DNA from: Levilactobacillus zymae | GTDB taxonomy: Bacteria; Bacillota; Bacilli; Lactobacillales; Lactobacillaceae | Direction: 5' to 3' | NCBI RefSeq assembly: GCF_032190635.1 | Contig: NZ_JAVLAS010000001.1 | Coordinates: forward strand, 124,001-188,000 | Length of the DNA: 64,000 nt | Shown: piece after piece, positions 9,920 through 18,057 of the stretch | How positions within the stretch are numbered: the stretch's first letter is position 1 | Layout of the letters: each line of letters opens with the position of its first letter | Position numbers and translations under genes: made by a program | The notes under the pieces: model-generated | What the model was told of the DNA's origin: nothing | Databases searched by the model: none | The model's input: only the letters and a program-made list of their open reading frames with translations

Positions 9920-11056
9920 ATGCAAAAAAACGAACAAGTTCAGATTCTCCAACACCTCGTTAGACTTAATTCCGTGAACGGCAACGAAGCAGCCGTTGCC
10001 ACCTATATTCAACAATTGTTTGCCGACCACGGCATCACCAGCAAGCTCATTCCGTACGCTCCCGACCGGAGTAATCTGGTTGCCGAAATCGGAACCGGAG
10101 AGAAGGTTCTCGCCTTATCCGGCCACTTGGATACCGTCGCCACGGGTGATCCCGCTCAATGGCAATTTCCCCCATTCGATGCCCACATCGATCACAACCA
10201 ACTCTATGGTCGGGGGGCGGCGGACATGAAGAGTGGCTTGGCCGCCATGGTCATCACCTTCATCACCTTGGCCGACCAACAAACCACGCTCAACGGTCGC
10301 CTACGGTTCATCGGGACCGTGGGGGAAGAAAACGGTGCCATGGGGTCCCGGATGCTAACGGAGCAGGGACTCGCCGACGACCTAGACGGCATGGTGATTG
10401 GTGAACCTACCGGCGGGAACATCGTCTACGCCCACAACGGATCGTTGAACTACCACGTCTTCTGCCAAGGTAAGGGCGCCCACAGCTCCATGCCAGAAAA
10501 GGGCATCAACGCGATTACCAACCTGATCAAGTTTGTTACAGCCGAGGCCACGGCCTTTGACGATGCTCCGGTGAGTCCCGAACTTGGCCCACTGGTCCAC
10601 AACGTCACGGTCTTTAACGGGGGCGAACAGGTCAACAGCATCCCCGCTAATGCCGAGCTTCAGGGTAACATTCGGCCTATCCCGGAATTCGATAACGCCG
10701 CCGTCATCAAGCGGTTGAACGAAGTCGTCGACAAGTTAAACGCCGCCACCCAAGCCACCCTAAAGTTGCACGTCGACTACAGTTTCAAGCCAATCATTAG
10801 TGATCAAAGTGAACCGCTAATCCAGCTGACCAAGCAGATTGCCGACGCCGAATTTGGCCACCCCATCAAATTAGAGGTCATCCACGGGGCCACCGACGCT
10901 TCCGAATTCACTAAGTCGTCTCATCAGTTCCCGGTCATGGTTTACGGCGCCGGTGAATGGTCCGTGGCCCACGCGTTAAACGAGTCCGTGGATCTCGATC
11001 AATTCATCCACGTTCAACACGTTTACCAACAGTTAGCCGAACAGTTTTTGGCTTAA
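9920..11056 (+). CDS. M20 family metallopeptidase (ArgE/DapE-type deacylase)
   Basis: A cytosolic zinc-dependent amidohydrolase of the M20 family, close to succinyl-diaminopimelate desuccinylase or acetylornithine deacetylase. The 378-residue chain has the metal motif SGHLDTVATGD, then GRGAADMKSGLAAM, then the catalytic GTVGEENGAMG, and a C-terminal GATDASEF metal site. Zn-binding His, Asp and Glu are all present. The exact substrate cannot be told from sequence: lactobacillal members are often called DapE, and no lysine or arginine genes are adjacent. The RBS (GATGAGAAAG) is weak. It is monocistronic, diverging from addB. Confidence 0.88.
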   Translation: MQKNEQVQILQHLVRLNSVNGNEAAVATYIQQLFADHGITSKLIPYAPDRSNLVAEIGTGEKVLALSGHLDTVATGDPAQWQFPPFDAHIDHNQLYGRGAADMKSGLAAMVITFITLADQQTTLNGRLRFIGTVGEENGAMGSRMLTEQGLADDLDGMVIGEPTGGNIVYAHNGSLNYHVFCQGKGAHSSMPEKGINAITNLIKFVTAEATAFDDAPVSPELGPLVHNVTVFNGGEQVNSIPANAELQGNIRPIPEFDNAAVIKRLNEVVDKLNAATQATLKLHVDYSFKPIISDQSEPLIQLTKQIADAEFGHPIKLEVIHGATDASEFTKSSHQFPVMVYGAGEWSVAHALNESVDLDQFIHVQHVYQQLAEQFLA

Positions 11057-11063
11057 CAGAGTG

Positions 11064-11134
11064 GGACAGAAGGCGGTTAGCTGGCTTACGGGGTTAAGCG
11101 GAACTAGCTGCCTTGGGGCACACGTTTCGACATC
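11064..11134 (-). repeat. Copy 1 of a short intergenic repeat (CGAAACGTG...CCGCTTAACCCC)
   Basis: On the minus strand this holds CGAAACGTG, a variable 16-20 bases, then TTCCGCTTAACCCC. The same order recurs twice in direct orientation at 12430-12600, on the other side of the polysaccharide deacetylase gene, so that gene is flanked by inverted copies. Confidence 0.6.
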
Positions 11135-11170
11135 AAAAAGCAGCTCGCCGATTGAGCGAGCTGCTTTTTT
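11135..11170. terminator. Bidirectional terminator between the M20 peptidase and the deacetylase
   Basis: AAAAAGCAGCTCGC and its perfect complement flank a 7-base loop, with A and T tracts on both sides. It serves the convergent genes ending at 11056 and 11190. Confidence 0.9.
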
Positions 11171-11189
11171 AAGCTAATCTGTTGGTCAA

Positions 11190-12212
11190 TTACTTACCGG
11201 TCGTCCGGTAATCGTGTTGACCAAAGTACTGTAGTCCCGGTAAAGCTTGTTGATTGAGGAGTTGTCCCACCGTCACGAAGTGGTACCCCTTCGCTTTTAA
11301 TTTATGAATAATCGTCGGCACGGCCGCCACGGATTGTGAATGAATATCGTGCATTAGAATAATGGATCCGCTGCGCGTGGCGCTCACCACCGAATTAATA
11401 TCCTTTTGCGTGTTTAGGTAAGCCCAGTCCCGTGAATCGACGGACCACCGAATAACGGGTTGCTCGATTGCCCGTCCTTCCGCCGCGGTGATGTTCCCGT
11501 ACGGTGGCCGGACGAATTCGGGCAGCTGCCCCGTGGCCTGATAAATGGCCTGGTTGGTACGGTTGACCTGACTGACCGTCTTAGCCGTCCCAATGGTGTT
11601 AAAGTCCGGGTGGTTCCAAGAATGGTTACCCAATTCGTTGCCCCCGGCTAACACGGCCCGGGAAACCTTCGGGTAACGCCGAACGCTTTGGCCGACCTCA
11701 AAGAAGGTCGCGTGAACCTTGTTGGCCTTCAACGTCTTTAATAATCGCGGCGTCAGGGTCGGATCTGGTCCATCGTCAAAGGTTAACGCCACGACTTTTT
11801 TCGTCTTCAGTGGCGTGACCCGGTCGGCCTTTGGTAAGTACTTGTTCAACACCTTGCCTTGTAACTGCTTGTACGGAATCGTGATGTGCTTAACCTTAAA
11901 ACTGTTGGGCAAAAGGTTCATCTTGATCCCGTTCTTCGTCAAAGTTGCCTTCTTGGCCATGTTATGTGGCAACTTGACCTTGTAGACGGCGGGCACCTTA
12001 CTGCTCTTAGCGTGAGTGGTGGTTAAAATCTCTTGACGTGCCGCCTGCCGGATAGCCGCCAATCGGTGAGTGTTGCGGTTCGTTAACTGGCCAAACGTGA
12101 CCACCTTGTTCGTGGCCGTCTTCGCGTGACCCACCGTGGTCCCCATTCCCGTTAACCCGGCAATGGCCGCCACCGCAGCTAATCCTGTGACCCAACGTGT
12201 TGAATATCGCAT
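11190..12212 (-). CDS. Secreted polysaccharide deacetylase (NodB domain)
   Basis: A predicted extracellular carbohydrate esterase family 4 enzyme that removes acetyl groups from N-acetylated polymers, most likely peptidoglycan. The 340-residue chain has a signal peptide (positive MRYSTRW, hydrophobic core, Ala-Lys near residue 30), a linker region of about 100 residues, and a NodB domain with TFDDGPDPT, the zinc motif HSWNHPDF, RPPYGN and the late LMHDIH. All catalytic elements are intact. GGAGGGG precedes the ATG. The gene stands alone between repeat copies. Whether it acts on GlcNAc or MurNAc cannot be told. Confidence 0.9.
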   Translation of the reverse strand: MRYSTRWVTGLAAVAAIAGLTGMGTTVGHAKTATNKVVTFGQLTNRNTHRLAAIRQAARQEILTTTHAKSSKVPAVYKVKLPHNMAKKATLTKNGIKMNLLPNSFKVKHITIPYKQLQGKVLNKYLPKADRVTPLKTKKVVALTFDDGPDPTLTPRLLKTLKANKVHATFFEVGQSVRRYPKVSRAVLAGGNELGNHSWNHPDFNTIGTAKTVSQVNRTNQAIYQATGQLPEFVRPPYGNITAAEGRAIEQPVIRWSVDSRDWAYLNTQKDINSVVSATRSGSIILMHDIHSQSVAAVPTIIHKLKAKGYHFVTVGQLLNQQALPGLQYFGQHDYRTTGK

Positions 12213-12299
12213 CGCGATCCCCTCCTCAAAATCCTGAGTATCCCCGTTTCTTAATCTCAGTTTAGCAGGTTTTTCTCAAAACGGGGTGGTTAACGCTAT

Positions 12300-12640
12300 T
12301 TGAATTTTGGGGGCTTCCCTGACGTGCGTAATGCCCAGCACAATTCAGGGAACTTAACCTTGTTCCCCCTGACGATTCAGGGTAACTATTAGGCAGGGTA
12401 TGACAACTAGGGCCACGGTTATCGCCCATCTTCCCAGTGCCGAAACGTGTTCCTACCGGGCAACTGGCTCCGCTTAACCCCACTAGAGAGATTAGCCAAC
12501 CCCAGGCTAATCCCTCCAGTGCCGAAACGTGCCCCTATCGGGCAGTTCACTCCGCTTAACCCCGTGAGGGAAAAAATCCAAGCCCGGGATTTTATCCCTC
12601 ACGACGTTAATGCTCATGAACTAACCGCCCTGCGGGACCA
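12300..12640. repeat. Intergenic region with two direct copies of the CGAAACGTG repeat and associated hairpins
   Basis: A gene-free stretch. Two direct copies (from about 12434 and 12517) read GTGCCGAAACGTG, a variable part, then CTCCGCTTAACCCC. Each is followed by a hairpin: GATTAGCC/GGCTAATC after the first, and GTGAGGGA...TCCCTCAC with AAAATCC/GGATTTT after the second. Upstream lie further CCCTGA/TCAGGG inverted repeats (12335-12390). The ORF that runs through it on the plus strand has no RBS and is not called. Confidence 0.6.
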
Positions 12641-12647
12641 CTCTATC

Positions 12648-12674
12648 AAAAAAGCAACCGAACTTGTCGGTTGC
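12648..12674 (-). terminator. Terminator of the 124-residue protein gene
   Basis: On the minus strand GCAACCGA-CAAGT-TCGGTTGC is followed by six T. The first arm begins within the stop codon of the gene that ends at 12674. Confidence 0.88.
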
Positions 12675-13048
12675 TAGTTGTCTGCATCATCGGGTGCGTT
12701 TTCTGCCTGGTGATTTTCTCTTAAAACGTCGTTCGTGCAATCTTCCAAATCCGCTAGCACGTCCGCATTATCTTGTTGCTGTGCCGCTAAATTCTCCGCG
12801 ACCGCCCACCGTGCTAACGTGTCCGTAATTGGGACAATGTCTTGAATGATTGCCATTTGCGCATCGTTACGGTGTTGCTCTTGAATCGTTCGAAAGCTCT
12901 CAACGTCCGTAATCAGACGCAAAACCTTCCCCGTGTCTTTTTCCACGGATTGAAAAATCACAAAATGCGATTTTTGATTGGCTTCGTCGATTCGCTCCCG
13001 AACAATCTGTAACTGCTGATCATTGATGTTTAAGGCCACTATTTTCAC
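12674..13048 (-). CDS. Hypothetical protein, 124 residues
   Basis: I do not recognise this protein. It is soluble and acidic, with a GTG start (MKIVALNINDQQ) after AAGGGG. The first 70 residues look like a mixed alpha/beta domain (VRERIDEANQKSHFVIFQSV, DTGKVLRLITDVESF). The rest is helical and rich in Gln, Asn and Asp (AVAENLAAQQQDNADVLADL), with a charged tail ending in NAPDDADN. No membrane segment, signal or metal motif is visible. It is monocistronic with its own terminator. Confidence 0.75.
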   Translation of the reverse strand: MKIVALNINDQQLQIVRERIDEANQKSHFVIFQSVEKDTGKVLRLITDVESFRTIQEQHRNDAQMAIIQDIVPITDTLARWAVAENLAAQQQDNADVLADLEDCTNDVLRENHQAENAPDDADN

Positions 13049-13138
13049 CCCCGCACCCCTTATTCTAACAAAGAATGGTGCTAATTAACCGCAATTATAT
13101 CGCAAATTTCACAAAGTAGGGGCACCCTTTTCGTTTCC

Positions 13139-13741
13139 TTAACAAATTGCCAGCGATTGATAGTCGTGACCACCGTTTAATAACAGATCCGCGGCCACCC
13201 GTGCCACTGTTTCACGTGAAACATTTCCCGCGGGAACCGGTTGGCCCTCGGCCAGAATTTTCGGCGCGGTCGCCGGTGCATCGGTCAACGTAACGGGACG
13301 TAAAATCGTATAGGGAAATTCGGCCTCGTCAACTTGTTTCGCTGCATAGCGTTGTTGGTTTAAGTACTCTTTGACATCGGTGATGCCCGGATAGGTCAAC
13401 TCACCGGTCACCTCTTGATCGACACCCGCCGTACTGAGCATCACGAAGCGGGTCAACGGCAATTGTTGCCGGTACTGGGTATCAAACAACGCTTCAAAGG
13501 CCCAGTCAACATCCATTCCCGTTAGCGCCGAAAAAACGACTGGTTGATCCTGCAACGCAGGGCCATAGGTCACCGCCTTGTGCAGGTCACCCGTCAGCGC
13601 CGTCACCTTGCCGGTTAAGTCGGGGGGCAGCTGAGTAGTTACGCCGTGTAAGTAGCGCACCACAGTATTCGGTTGGGCTACCAACTGACGAGCTACCGCC
13701 AACCCAATCGAATTAACCCCGATAATTAAATAAGTTGTCAT
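13139..13741 (-). CDS. NAD(P)-binding sugar epimerase/NmrA-like protein
   Basis: A 200-residue Rossmann-fold protein of the NAD(P)H-binding (atypical SDR) group. It opens MTTYLIIGVNSIGLAVARQL, a slightly degenerate dinucleotide motif, and later has VVFSALTGMDVDW, a serine-rich FVMLSTAGVD strand and the PYTILRPVTLTD motif typical of the NmrA/SDR_a5 families. The frame stays open to 13942, but ATG at 13741 has AGGAG upstream and starts at the Rossmann strand. It diverges from the aldo/keto reductase at 13901. Substrate unknown; quinone or flavin reduction are common roles in this group. Confidence 0.82.
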   Translation of the reverse strand: MTTYLIIGVNSIGLAVARQLVAQPNTVVRYLHGVTTQLPPDLTGKVTALTGDLHKAVTYGPALQDQPVVFSALTGMDVDWAFEALFDTQYRQQLPLTRFVMLSTAGVDQEVTGELTYPGITDVKEYLNQQRYAAKQVDEAEFPYTILRPVTLTDAPATAPKILAEGQPVPAGNVSRETVARVAADLLLNGGHDYQSLAIC

Positions 13742-13900
13742 CCTGATCGCTCCTATCTTGGTTCCCAGTGTACCAGAAACCCCCAACCACGAAAACCGTC
13801 CGCCAGATTTCGCGATGTTAATCCCCTCGCCGCCCGAATTCGGGTATAATGGGGGCATGTTGAAGTATCCGCTTTCATTGATTAATTGGGAGGTCTTGTG

Positions 13901-14884
13901 ATGACACACGATAACGTAACAATCGGTAAGACGGACGTTCAAACCACCCCACTGGGACTAGGTACGAACGCAGTGGGCGGCTACAACCTCTTCCCCGATT
14001 TACGGGACGAAGATGGCTTAGCGCTGGTCCAAGCCGGATTAAATCACGGCATTCGGCTACTGGATACGGCCTTCGTTTACGGCATGGGCCACTCCGAAGA
14101 ATTAGTCGGGCAAGCCATTCACGATTTTGATCGCCACAGCTTTGCGCTAGCCACTAAGGGCGCACAGGACTTTTCGAGTGGGGAACAGGTCATCAATAAT
14201 GACCCGCAATTTCTCACTCAACAGGTCGAAACCAGTCTCAAACGACTCAACACCGACTATTTAGATATCTACTATATTCACTTCCCCGACAACCGGACCC
14301 CGAAGGCCGGAGCCGTGGGGGCCTTACAACGCCTCCGTGAACAGGGGAAGATTCGGGCTATCGGGGTTTCGAACTTTAGCCTCGAACAGGTCAAGGAAGC
14401 CAACGCTGACGGTTACGTCGACGTGGTTGAAGACGAATACAGTCTCCTGCACCGCGACCACGAAGCGGATCTGCTGCCCTATCTGAAGGACCACCAGATT
14501 AGCTTCGTCCCTTACTTCCCCCTAGCTTCCGGTCTGCTCACCGGTAAATACGATCGGACCGTCAGCTTCCCGGCAAACGACATTCGTAGCCAGATCAGCG
14601 ACTTCCAGGAACCTCGCTACTCGCAGGCCCTCGCAGCCGTCGATCAGCTCCGACCAATTGCCACCGCCCACCACGCCACGGTGGCCCAAATCGTCTTGGC
14701 CTGGTATCTGCAAAATCCGCTGGTTAGCGTCGTAATCCCCGGGGCCAAGCGCGCCTCACAAGTCGTGGCCAACGCACAAGCTTTAGACGTGACGTTGACC
14801 TCCGCTGAGTATCAGACCATCGATACCGCCTTTGCGGCCTTCCAGCACACCACCAGTGGTAAATCTTTAGCCGATCCCGATTAA
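13901..14884 (+). CDS. Aldo/keto reductase
   Basis: A cytosolic NADPH-dependent TIM-barrel oxidoreductase of 327 residues. It has GLGTNAVGGYN near the start, the catalytic Asp-Tyr pair in LLDTAFVYGMGHSEELVG, YLDIYYIHFPDN, and the cofactor-binding end VVIPGAKRASQVVANAQA. The ATG at 13901 follows GGGAGG; a TTG five codons upstream overlaps that site and is unlikely. Substrate cannot be predicted. It is followed by a strong terminator and diverges from the NAD(P)-binding gene. Confidence 0.9.
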   Translation: MTHDNVTIGKTDVQTTPLGLGTNAVGGYNLFPDLRDEDGLALVQAGLNHGIRLLDTAFVYGMGHSEELVGQAIHDFDRHSFALATKGAQDFSSGEQVINNDPQFLTQQVETSLKRLNTDYLDIYYIHFPDNRTPKAGAVGALQRLREQGKIRAIGVSNFSLEQVKEANADGYVDVVEDEYSLLHRDHEADLLPYLKDHQISFVPYFPLASGLLTGKYDRTVSFPANDIRSQISDFQEPRYSQALAAVDQLRPIATAHHATVAQIVLAWYLQNPLVSVVIPGAKRASQVVANAQALDVTLTSAEYQTIDTAFAAFQHTTSGKSLADPD

Positions 14885-14921
14885 CCCAGCTTCTTACTGC
14901 CGGTGGTGCCCGCTTAACTTT

Positions 14922-14965
14922 AAGCCGTCCCTAGTTTCCGTTTCGGAAATCAGGGACGGCTTTTT
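14922..14965 (+). terminator. Terminator of the aldo/keto reductase gene
   Basis: AAGCCGTCCCT and AGGGACGGCTT enclose a second small stem (TTTCCG/CGGAAA), followed by five T. Confidence 0.9.
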
Positions 14966-14970
14966 ATTAT

Positions 14971-15095
14971 TTTCCGAACAATCGTTTTCATATAAAAATC
15001 GTAATTCGTAATTGTAATCATTTAATGGGTGTGATACACTACTTAAGTAAAGAGAGAACGAATAAACCCGAACTATTCCATTTAATGTTCGGGTT
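14971..15095 (+). promoter_or_regulatory. PurBox-like sites, promoter and leader hairpin of the purine permease
   Basis: CCGAACAAT at 14974-14982 fits the PurR box core (CCGAACWWT). A second, ACCCGAACTAT, lies at 15066-15076. A plausible promoter is TTGTAA (15012-15017), 17 bases, TACACT (15035-15040). In the leader, AACCCGAAC (15065-15073) and GTTCGGGTT (15087-15095) form a perfect 9-bp inverted repeat, so the second box may act as a protein site, a hairpin or both. I see no purine riboswitch core. Confidence 0.5.
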
Positions 15096-15122
15096 CTACT
15101 ATTGATTTAAGGAGTGCACAGT

Positions 15123-16433
15123 ATGCAACGAATTGCCGAGTATTTTCACTTTAAGGAAAACGGAACGAATTTTAAGACCGAAATGCTGGCGGGGTTAACC
15201 ACCTTCGTCTCCATGGCCTACATTCTGTTCGTTAACCCCCAGGTCTTAGGGGCTTCCGGGATCAACCAGGGGGCCGTGTTTACCGCGACGGCCTTCGCCT
15301 CCGCCTTCGGGTGTTTCCTGATGGGCATTCTCGCCAACTACCCCATCGCCATCTCCGCGAGTCTGGGGATCAACGCCTTCTTCGCCTACTCCGTGGTCAT
15401 CGGGATGAAGGTCCCGTGGGAAACGGCGCTGGCGGGGGTGTTCGTGGCCTCCATCTTATTCATGATCTTAACGGCCTTCAAGCTACGGGAAATGGTGGTT
15501 GACGCCATCCCCCGTGACCTGAAGATGGCCATTAGTGCCGGGATTGGGCTGTTTATCGCCTTTATCGGTCTCAGCGAAGGTGGTATCGTCCAAGCCGACA
15601 AGTCGACCTTCCTCACGTTAGGCTCCCTGCACGTCGGCAGTACCTGGTTGACCATCTTCGGGTTGCTGGTGACATTGATTCTGATGAGTGCCCGGATTCC
15701 CGGCGCCATCTTTATCGGGATGATTGCCAACTCAATCTTAGGCCTGGTCACCGGTTTGATTCCAATGCCCAAGCAAATTATTTCCGGAGTACCCAGCATC
15801 AGCTCAACGTTCATGGTAGGGCTGACCCACGCCGGCAGCATTAACTCCCTCCAACTGATGGTGGTGGTCCTGACCTTCTTACTGGTCACCTTCTTTGACA
15901 CCACCGGGACGCTGGTCGGATTGGCCGAACAAGCCGGCCTGGTCAAGAACAACAAGCTTCCCCGTATCGGGAAAGCCCTGATGGCCGATTCCAGTACCAT
16001 GGTGGTGGGTTCTCTGTTAGGGACGTCACCAATGGGCGCCTTCGTGGAAGCCTCCGCGGGGATCGCCGTGGGTGGTCGGACCGGCTTTACCGCCATCACC
16101 ACCGGGATCCTGTTCATCTTCGGGGCCTTCTTCTCCCCGTTGCTGGCCGTCGTGACCAGTCAAGTCACCGCCCCCGCCTTGATCATCGTCGGGGTCCTGA
16201 TGGCGCAATCCTTAAAGAACATCCACTGGGAAAAGTTCGAAGTGGCCGCCCCCGCTTTTCTGATCGTGCTGGGCATGCCACTGACCTACAGCATCTCCGA
16301 TGGGATTGCATTAGGGTTCATCACCTACCCGCTGACCATGATCGCCGCTAAGCGTGGCAAGGAAGTCGGCGCAATGATGTACGGATTGGCCGTGGTCTTC
16401 GTTCTGTTCCTCTGGATTTTAAACGCAAAATAA
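15123..16433 (+). CDS. NCS2 family purine permease (hypoxanthine/guanine type)
   Basis: A membrane proton symporter of the AzgA/PbuG branch of the NCS2 family, importing hypoxanthine, guanine or adenine. The 436-residue chain has 12-14 hydrophobic segments, the early MLAGLTTFVSMAYILFVNP, ASLGINAFFAYSV, the substrate-site motif FFDTTGTLVGLAEQAGL and the later GTSPMGAFVEASAGIAVGGRTG. ATG at 15123 has GGAG eight bases upstream; a GTG three codons earlier overlaps that site. PurBox-like sequences upstream suggest control by PurR. It is monocistronic. Confidence 0.93.
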   Translation: MQRIAEYFHFKENGTNFKTEMLAGLTTFVSMAYILFVNPQVLGASGINQGAVFTATAFASAFGCFLMGILANYPIAISASLGINAFFAYSVVIGMKVPWETALAGVFVASILFMILTAFKLREMVVDAIPRDLKMAISAGIGLFIAFIGLSEGGIVQADKSTFLTLGSLHVGSTWLTIFGLLVTLILMSARIPGAIFIGMIANSILGLVTGLIPMPKQIISGVPSISSTFMVGLTHAGSINSLQLMVVVLTFLLVTFFDTTGTLVGLAEQAGLVKNNKLPRIGKALMADSSTMVVGSLLGTSPMGAFVEASAGIAVGGRTGFTAITTGILFIFGAFFSPLLAVVTSQVTAPALIIVGVLMAQSLKNIHWEKFEVAAPAFLIVLGMPLTYSISDGIALGFITYPLTMIAAKRGKEVGAMMYGLAVVFVLFLWILNAK

Positions 16434-16452
16434 CTGGGCTACACTGCCTAAA

Positions 16453-16489
16453 AAAACCGGACCATCCCTGCGCGGGGTGGTCCGGTTTT
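16453..16489. terminator. Terminator between the purine permease and the membrane-protein cluster
   Basis: AAAACCGGACCA and TGGTCCGGTTTT with A and T tracts; it can serve both converging units. Confidence 0.9.
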
Positions 16490-16492
16490 ACG

Positions 16493-16900
16493 TTAATTTC
16501 GGGGTGGTTGGTGGCGCACCAGCCGATAGTAAAGAAACGCGATATCCACTAACAAGGCCAAACCACAGAGCAACGTGGCGCCGTCCCACAGCACGCGCCA
16601 CAAGAAGTTAGTGAACCACGAGCTTGCCGCCCAGAAAAAGAAAACATCGGGAATGGCGAACAAGACGTACGTCAAAAAGAACTCATCTAACCGGTCCGCA
16701 TCGCTCTGGTGTTCCTGCCGGGTATCTCTCAGCCAGTCCCAGTGACGCGCAATGAGCCAGGCGGCACTGCCGTTGACCAGTAACGCAAAGCCAGTCCAGA
16801 GCAGGCGTGCGGTCCCGCCACCCTTGGCACCAAAGCTAAAGAACAGGGCCGCCCCGACGCCCACGACCAACCCCCACGTTAATTTTTCCGTCATTTTCAT
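16493..16900 (-). CDS. Small membrane protein, 135 residues (cluster gene 4)
   Basis: Not recognised. About four membrane segments are visible: one near residues 7-22, one at 30-45, and a pair after residue 70 (FLTYVLFAIPDVFFFWAASSW and LLCGLALLVDIAFLYYRL). A charged loop (HWDWLRDTRQEHQSDADRLDEF) lies in the middle. Its ATG overlaps the stop of the previous gene (ATGA), so translation is coupled. It is the last of four leftward genes for small hydrophobic proteins. Confidence 0.75.
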   Translation of the reverse strand: MKMTEKLTWGLVVGVGAALFFSFGAKGGGTARLLWTGFALLVNGSAAWLIARHWDWLRDTRQEHQSDADRLDEFFLTYVLFAIPDVFFFWAASSWFTNFLWRVLWDGATLLCGLALLVDIAFLYYRLVRHQPPRN

Positions 16901-17304
16901 CGCCGTCGGCCCCCATCCGGGTAGCGGGCGCGAATCACTTTAACGAATCCCGCCTCTAACAACACCAGCAACGAATACAAGGATTGAAACGCCGCTAAAG
17001 TGCCAATGATCCCGCTGGACTGAGTCAACGGGAACCAGAAGATCAGCCCCAAAAAGACGGCGATTTCCAGCCCTAAATATGTACAAAATTCTAAAGCATT
17101 ACTCCGGTTCTTCGCCCAGCCATAGTCGGCCAGGGGGTGCTCCGGATCACTAATCACCAAGGCCCCATAGATATTCACCACCAGCATCACTAGTGTGAGA
17201 ATGATCCGTAAGCCGAGCCCGTCGTTTTGTTGGAGAACGCTATTGACTACCGGCAACAGAATTCCCGTGGTCAACGGGCCCCAACGTTTTAATTTTCTCC
17301 CCAT
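16897..17304 (-). CDS. Small membrane protein, 135 residues (cluster gene 3)
   Basis: Not recognised. It has about four membrane segments, with a basic start (MGRKLKRWG) and a basic end (RARYPDGGRRR) suggesting both termini inside. The loop ISDPEHPLADYGWAKNRSNALEF lies between segments 2 and 3. GGGAGA precedes the ATG. It overlaps the next gene by four bases and follows the 79-residue gene by nine, so all four genes look like one transcript. Confidence 0.75.
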   Translation of the reverse strand: MGRKLKRWGPLTTGILLPVVNSVLQQNDGLGLRIILTLVMLVVNIYGALVISDPEHPLADYGWAKNRSNALEFCTYLGLEIAVFLGLIFWFPLTQSSGIIGTLAAFQSLYSLLVLLEAGFVKVIRARYPDGGRRR

Positions 17305-17313
17305 AAATTCTCC

Positions 17314-17553
17314 CTACTTCTGTTTCGGATGCGCGTGCCGGTACCAGTGGCTCAACGCCGTGGTGAGGGTAAAAAATACCGCGCTACCCAACGTGACGTC
17401 CGCGAACAGTTGAATATAGTGCCACCAAAAGTACTGCCCCTGCGTCGCCCAATCCATCACGCCCTTAAGCACAAACGTCACGGGAATCGTCACGACCCAC
17501 AGGAGTTCCACCTGGTCGAGCACCTCACGCCAGAATAAATGATACTTAAGCAT
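17314..17553 (-). CDS. Small membrane protein, 79 residues (cluster gene 2)
   Basis: Not recognised. It has two membrane segments (LLWVVTIPVTFVLKGVMDW and LFADVTLGSAVFFTLTTAL), aromatic-rich between (YFWWHYIQ), and a basic tail (HWYRHAHPKQK). GGAGG lies a good distance upstream of the ATG, which argues for real translation despite the short length. Confidence 0.72.
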   Translation of the reverse strand: MLKYHLFWREVLDQVELLWVVTIPVTFVLKGVMDWATQGQYFWWHYIQLFADVTLGSAVFFTLTTALSHWYRHAHPKQK

Positions 17554-17581
17554 CTGATTTACCTCCGTCCCCTAAGTTCGC

Positions 17582-17992
17582 TTACTGGTCCTCGCGCCGC
17601 CCTTTAAGTCGTCGCCGATAGTTAACCTGTGTCACGCCTAAACTACCGGTGACGACCACCAGTAGCCAACTGATAAAGTCGGCTACATGCCACAGGTTAA
17701 ACGACAGATCCGTGAGCGGCGTTTTCAGGCTGTCACTGACTAACCAGAGCCCCCCGATGATGGCCACCAGGACCAGTTCCTGTAACGGATGGAGGTTGCG
17801 TTGCCACCACTTTTGCGGGTAGGTCGGGGCGACCTTGAGACAGAACCACAGGCTATACCCCAAGCACAACAGTAATCCCACAAAGCTACCCACTTGAACG
17901 GACAATCCGTAGGCCAGATTAAAGCTAAAAAAACTGATGACGCCGAGCCCGATTAGGCCGGCCAAAACGGCTCCCCAAGTTCGTCGTTGCAT
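17582..17992 (-). CDS. Small membrane protein, 136 residues (cluster gene 1)
   Basis: Not recognised. It has about four membrane segments and a strongly basic tail (NYRRRLKGRREDQ). I place the start at 17992 (MQRRTWGAV), because AGGAGGG lies just upstream and within the five extra codons of the longer reading from 18007. Its hydrophobic layout resembles cluster gene 4, so some of the four may be diverged paralogues; this is inference. It leads the cluster. Confidence 0.75.
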   Translation of the reverse strand: MQRRTWGAVLAGLIGLGVISFFSFNLAYGLSVQVGSFVGLLLCLGYSLWFCLKVAPTYPQKWWQRNLHPLQELVLVAIIGGLWLVSDSLKTPLTDLSFNLWHVADFISWLLVVVTGSLGVTQVNYRRRLKGRREDQ

Positions 17993-18057
17993 GTTATCCC
18001 TCCTCATTAATTAGTTTAGCATACTAACTCGTTACGGAAAAAGGGCGCTTAAGGGGC

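Noticed and set aside
12447-12677. 76-codon plus ORF in the intergenic repeats
   Set aside because: It runs through two repeat copies and a terminator; no RBS.
14966-15122. Possible purine riboswitch upstream of the NCS2 permease
   Set aside because: The conserved core and loop sequences are absent; PurBox-like sites explain the region better.
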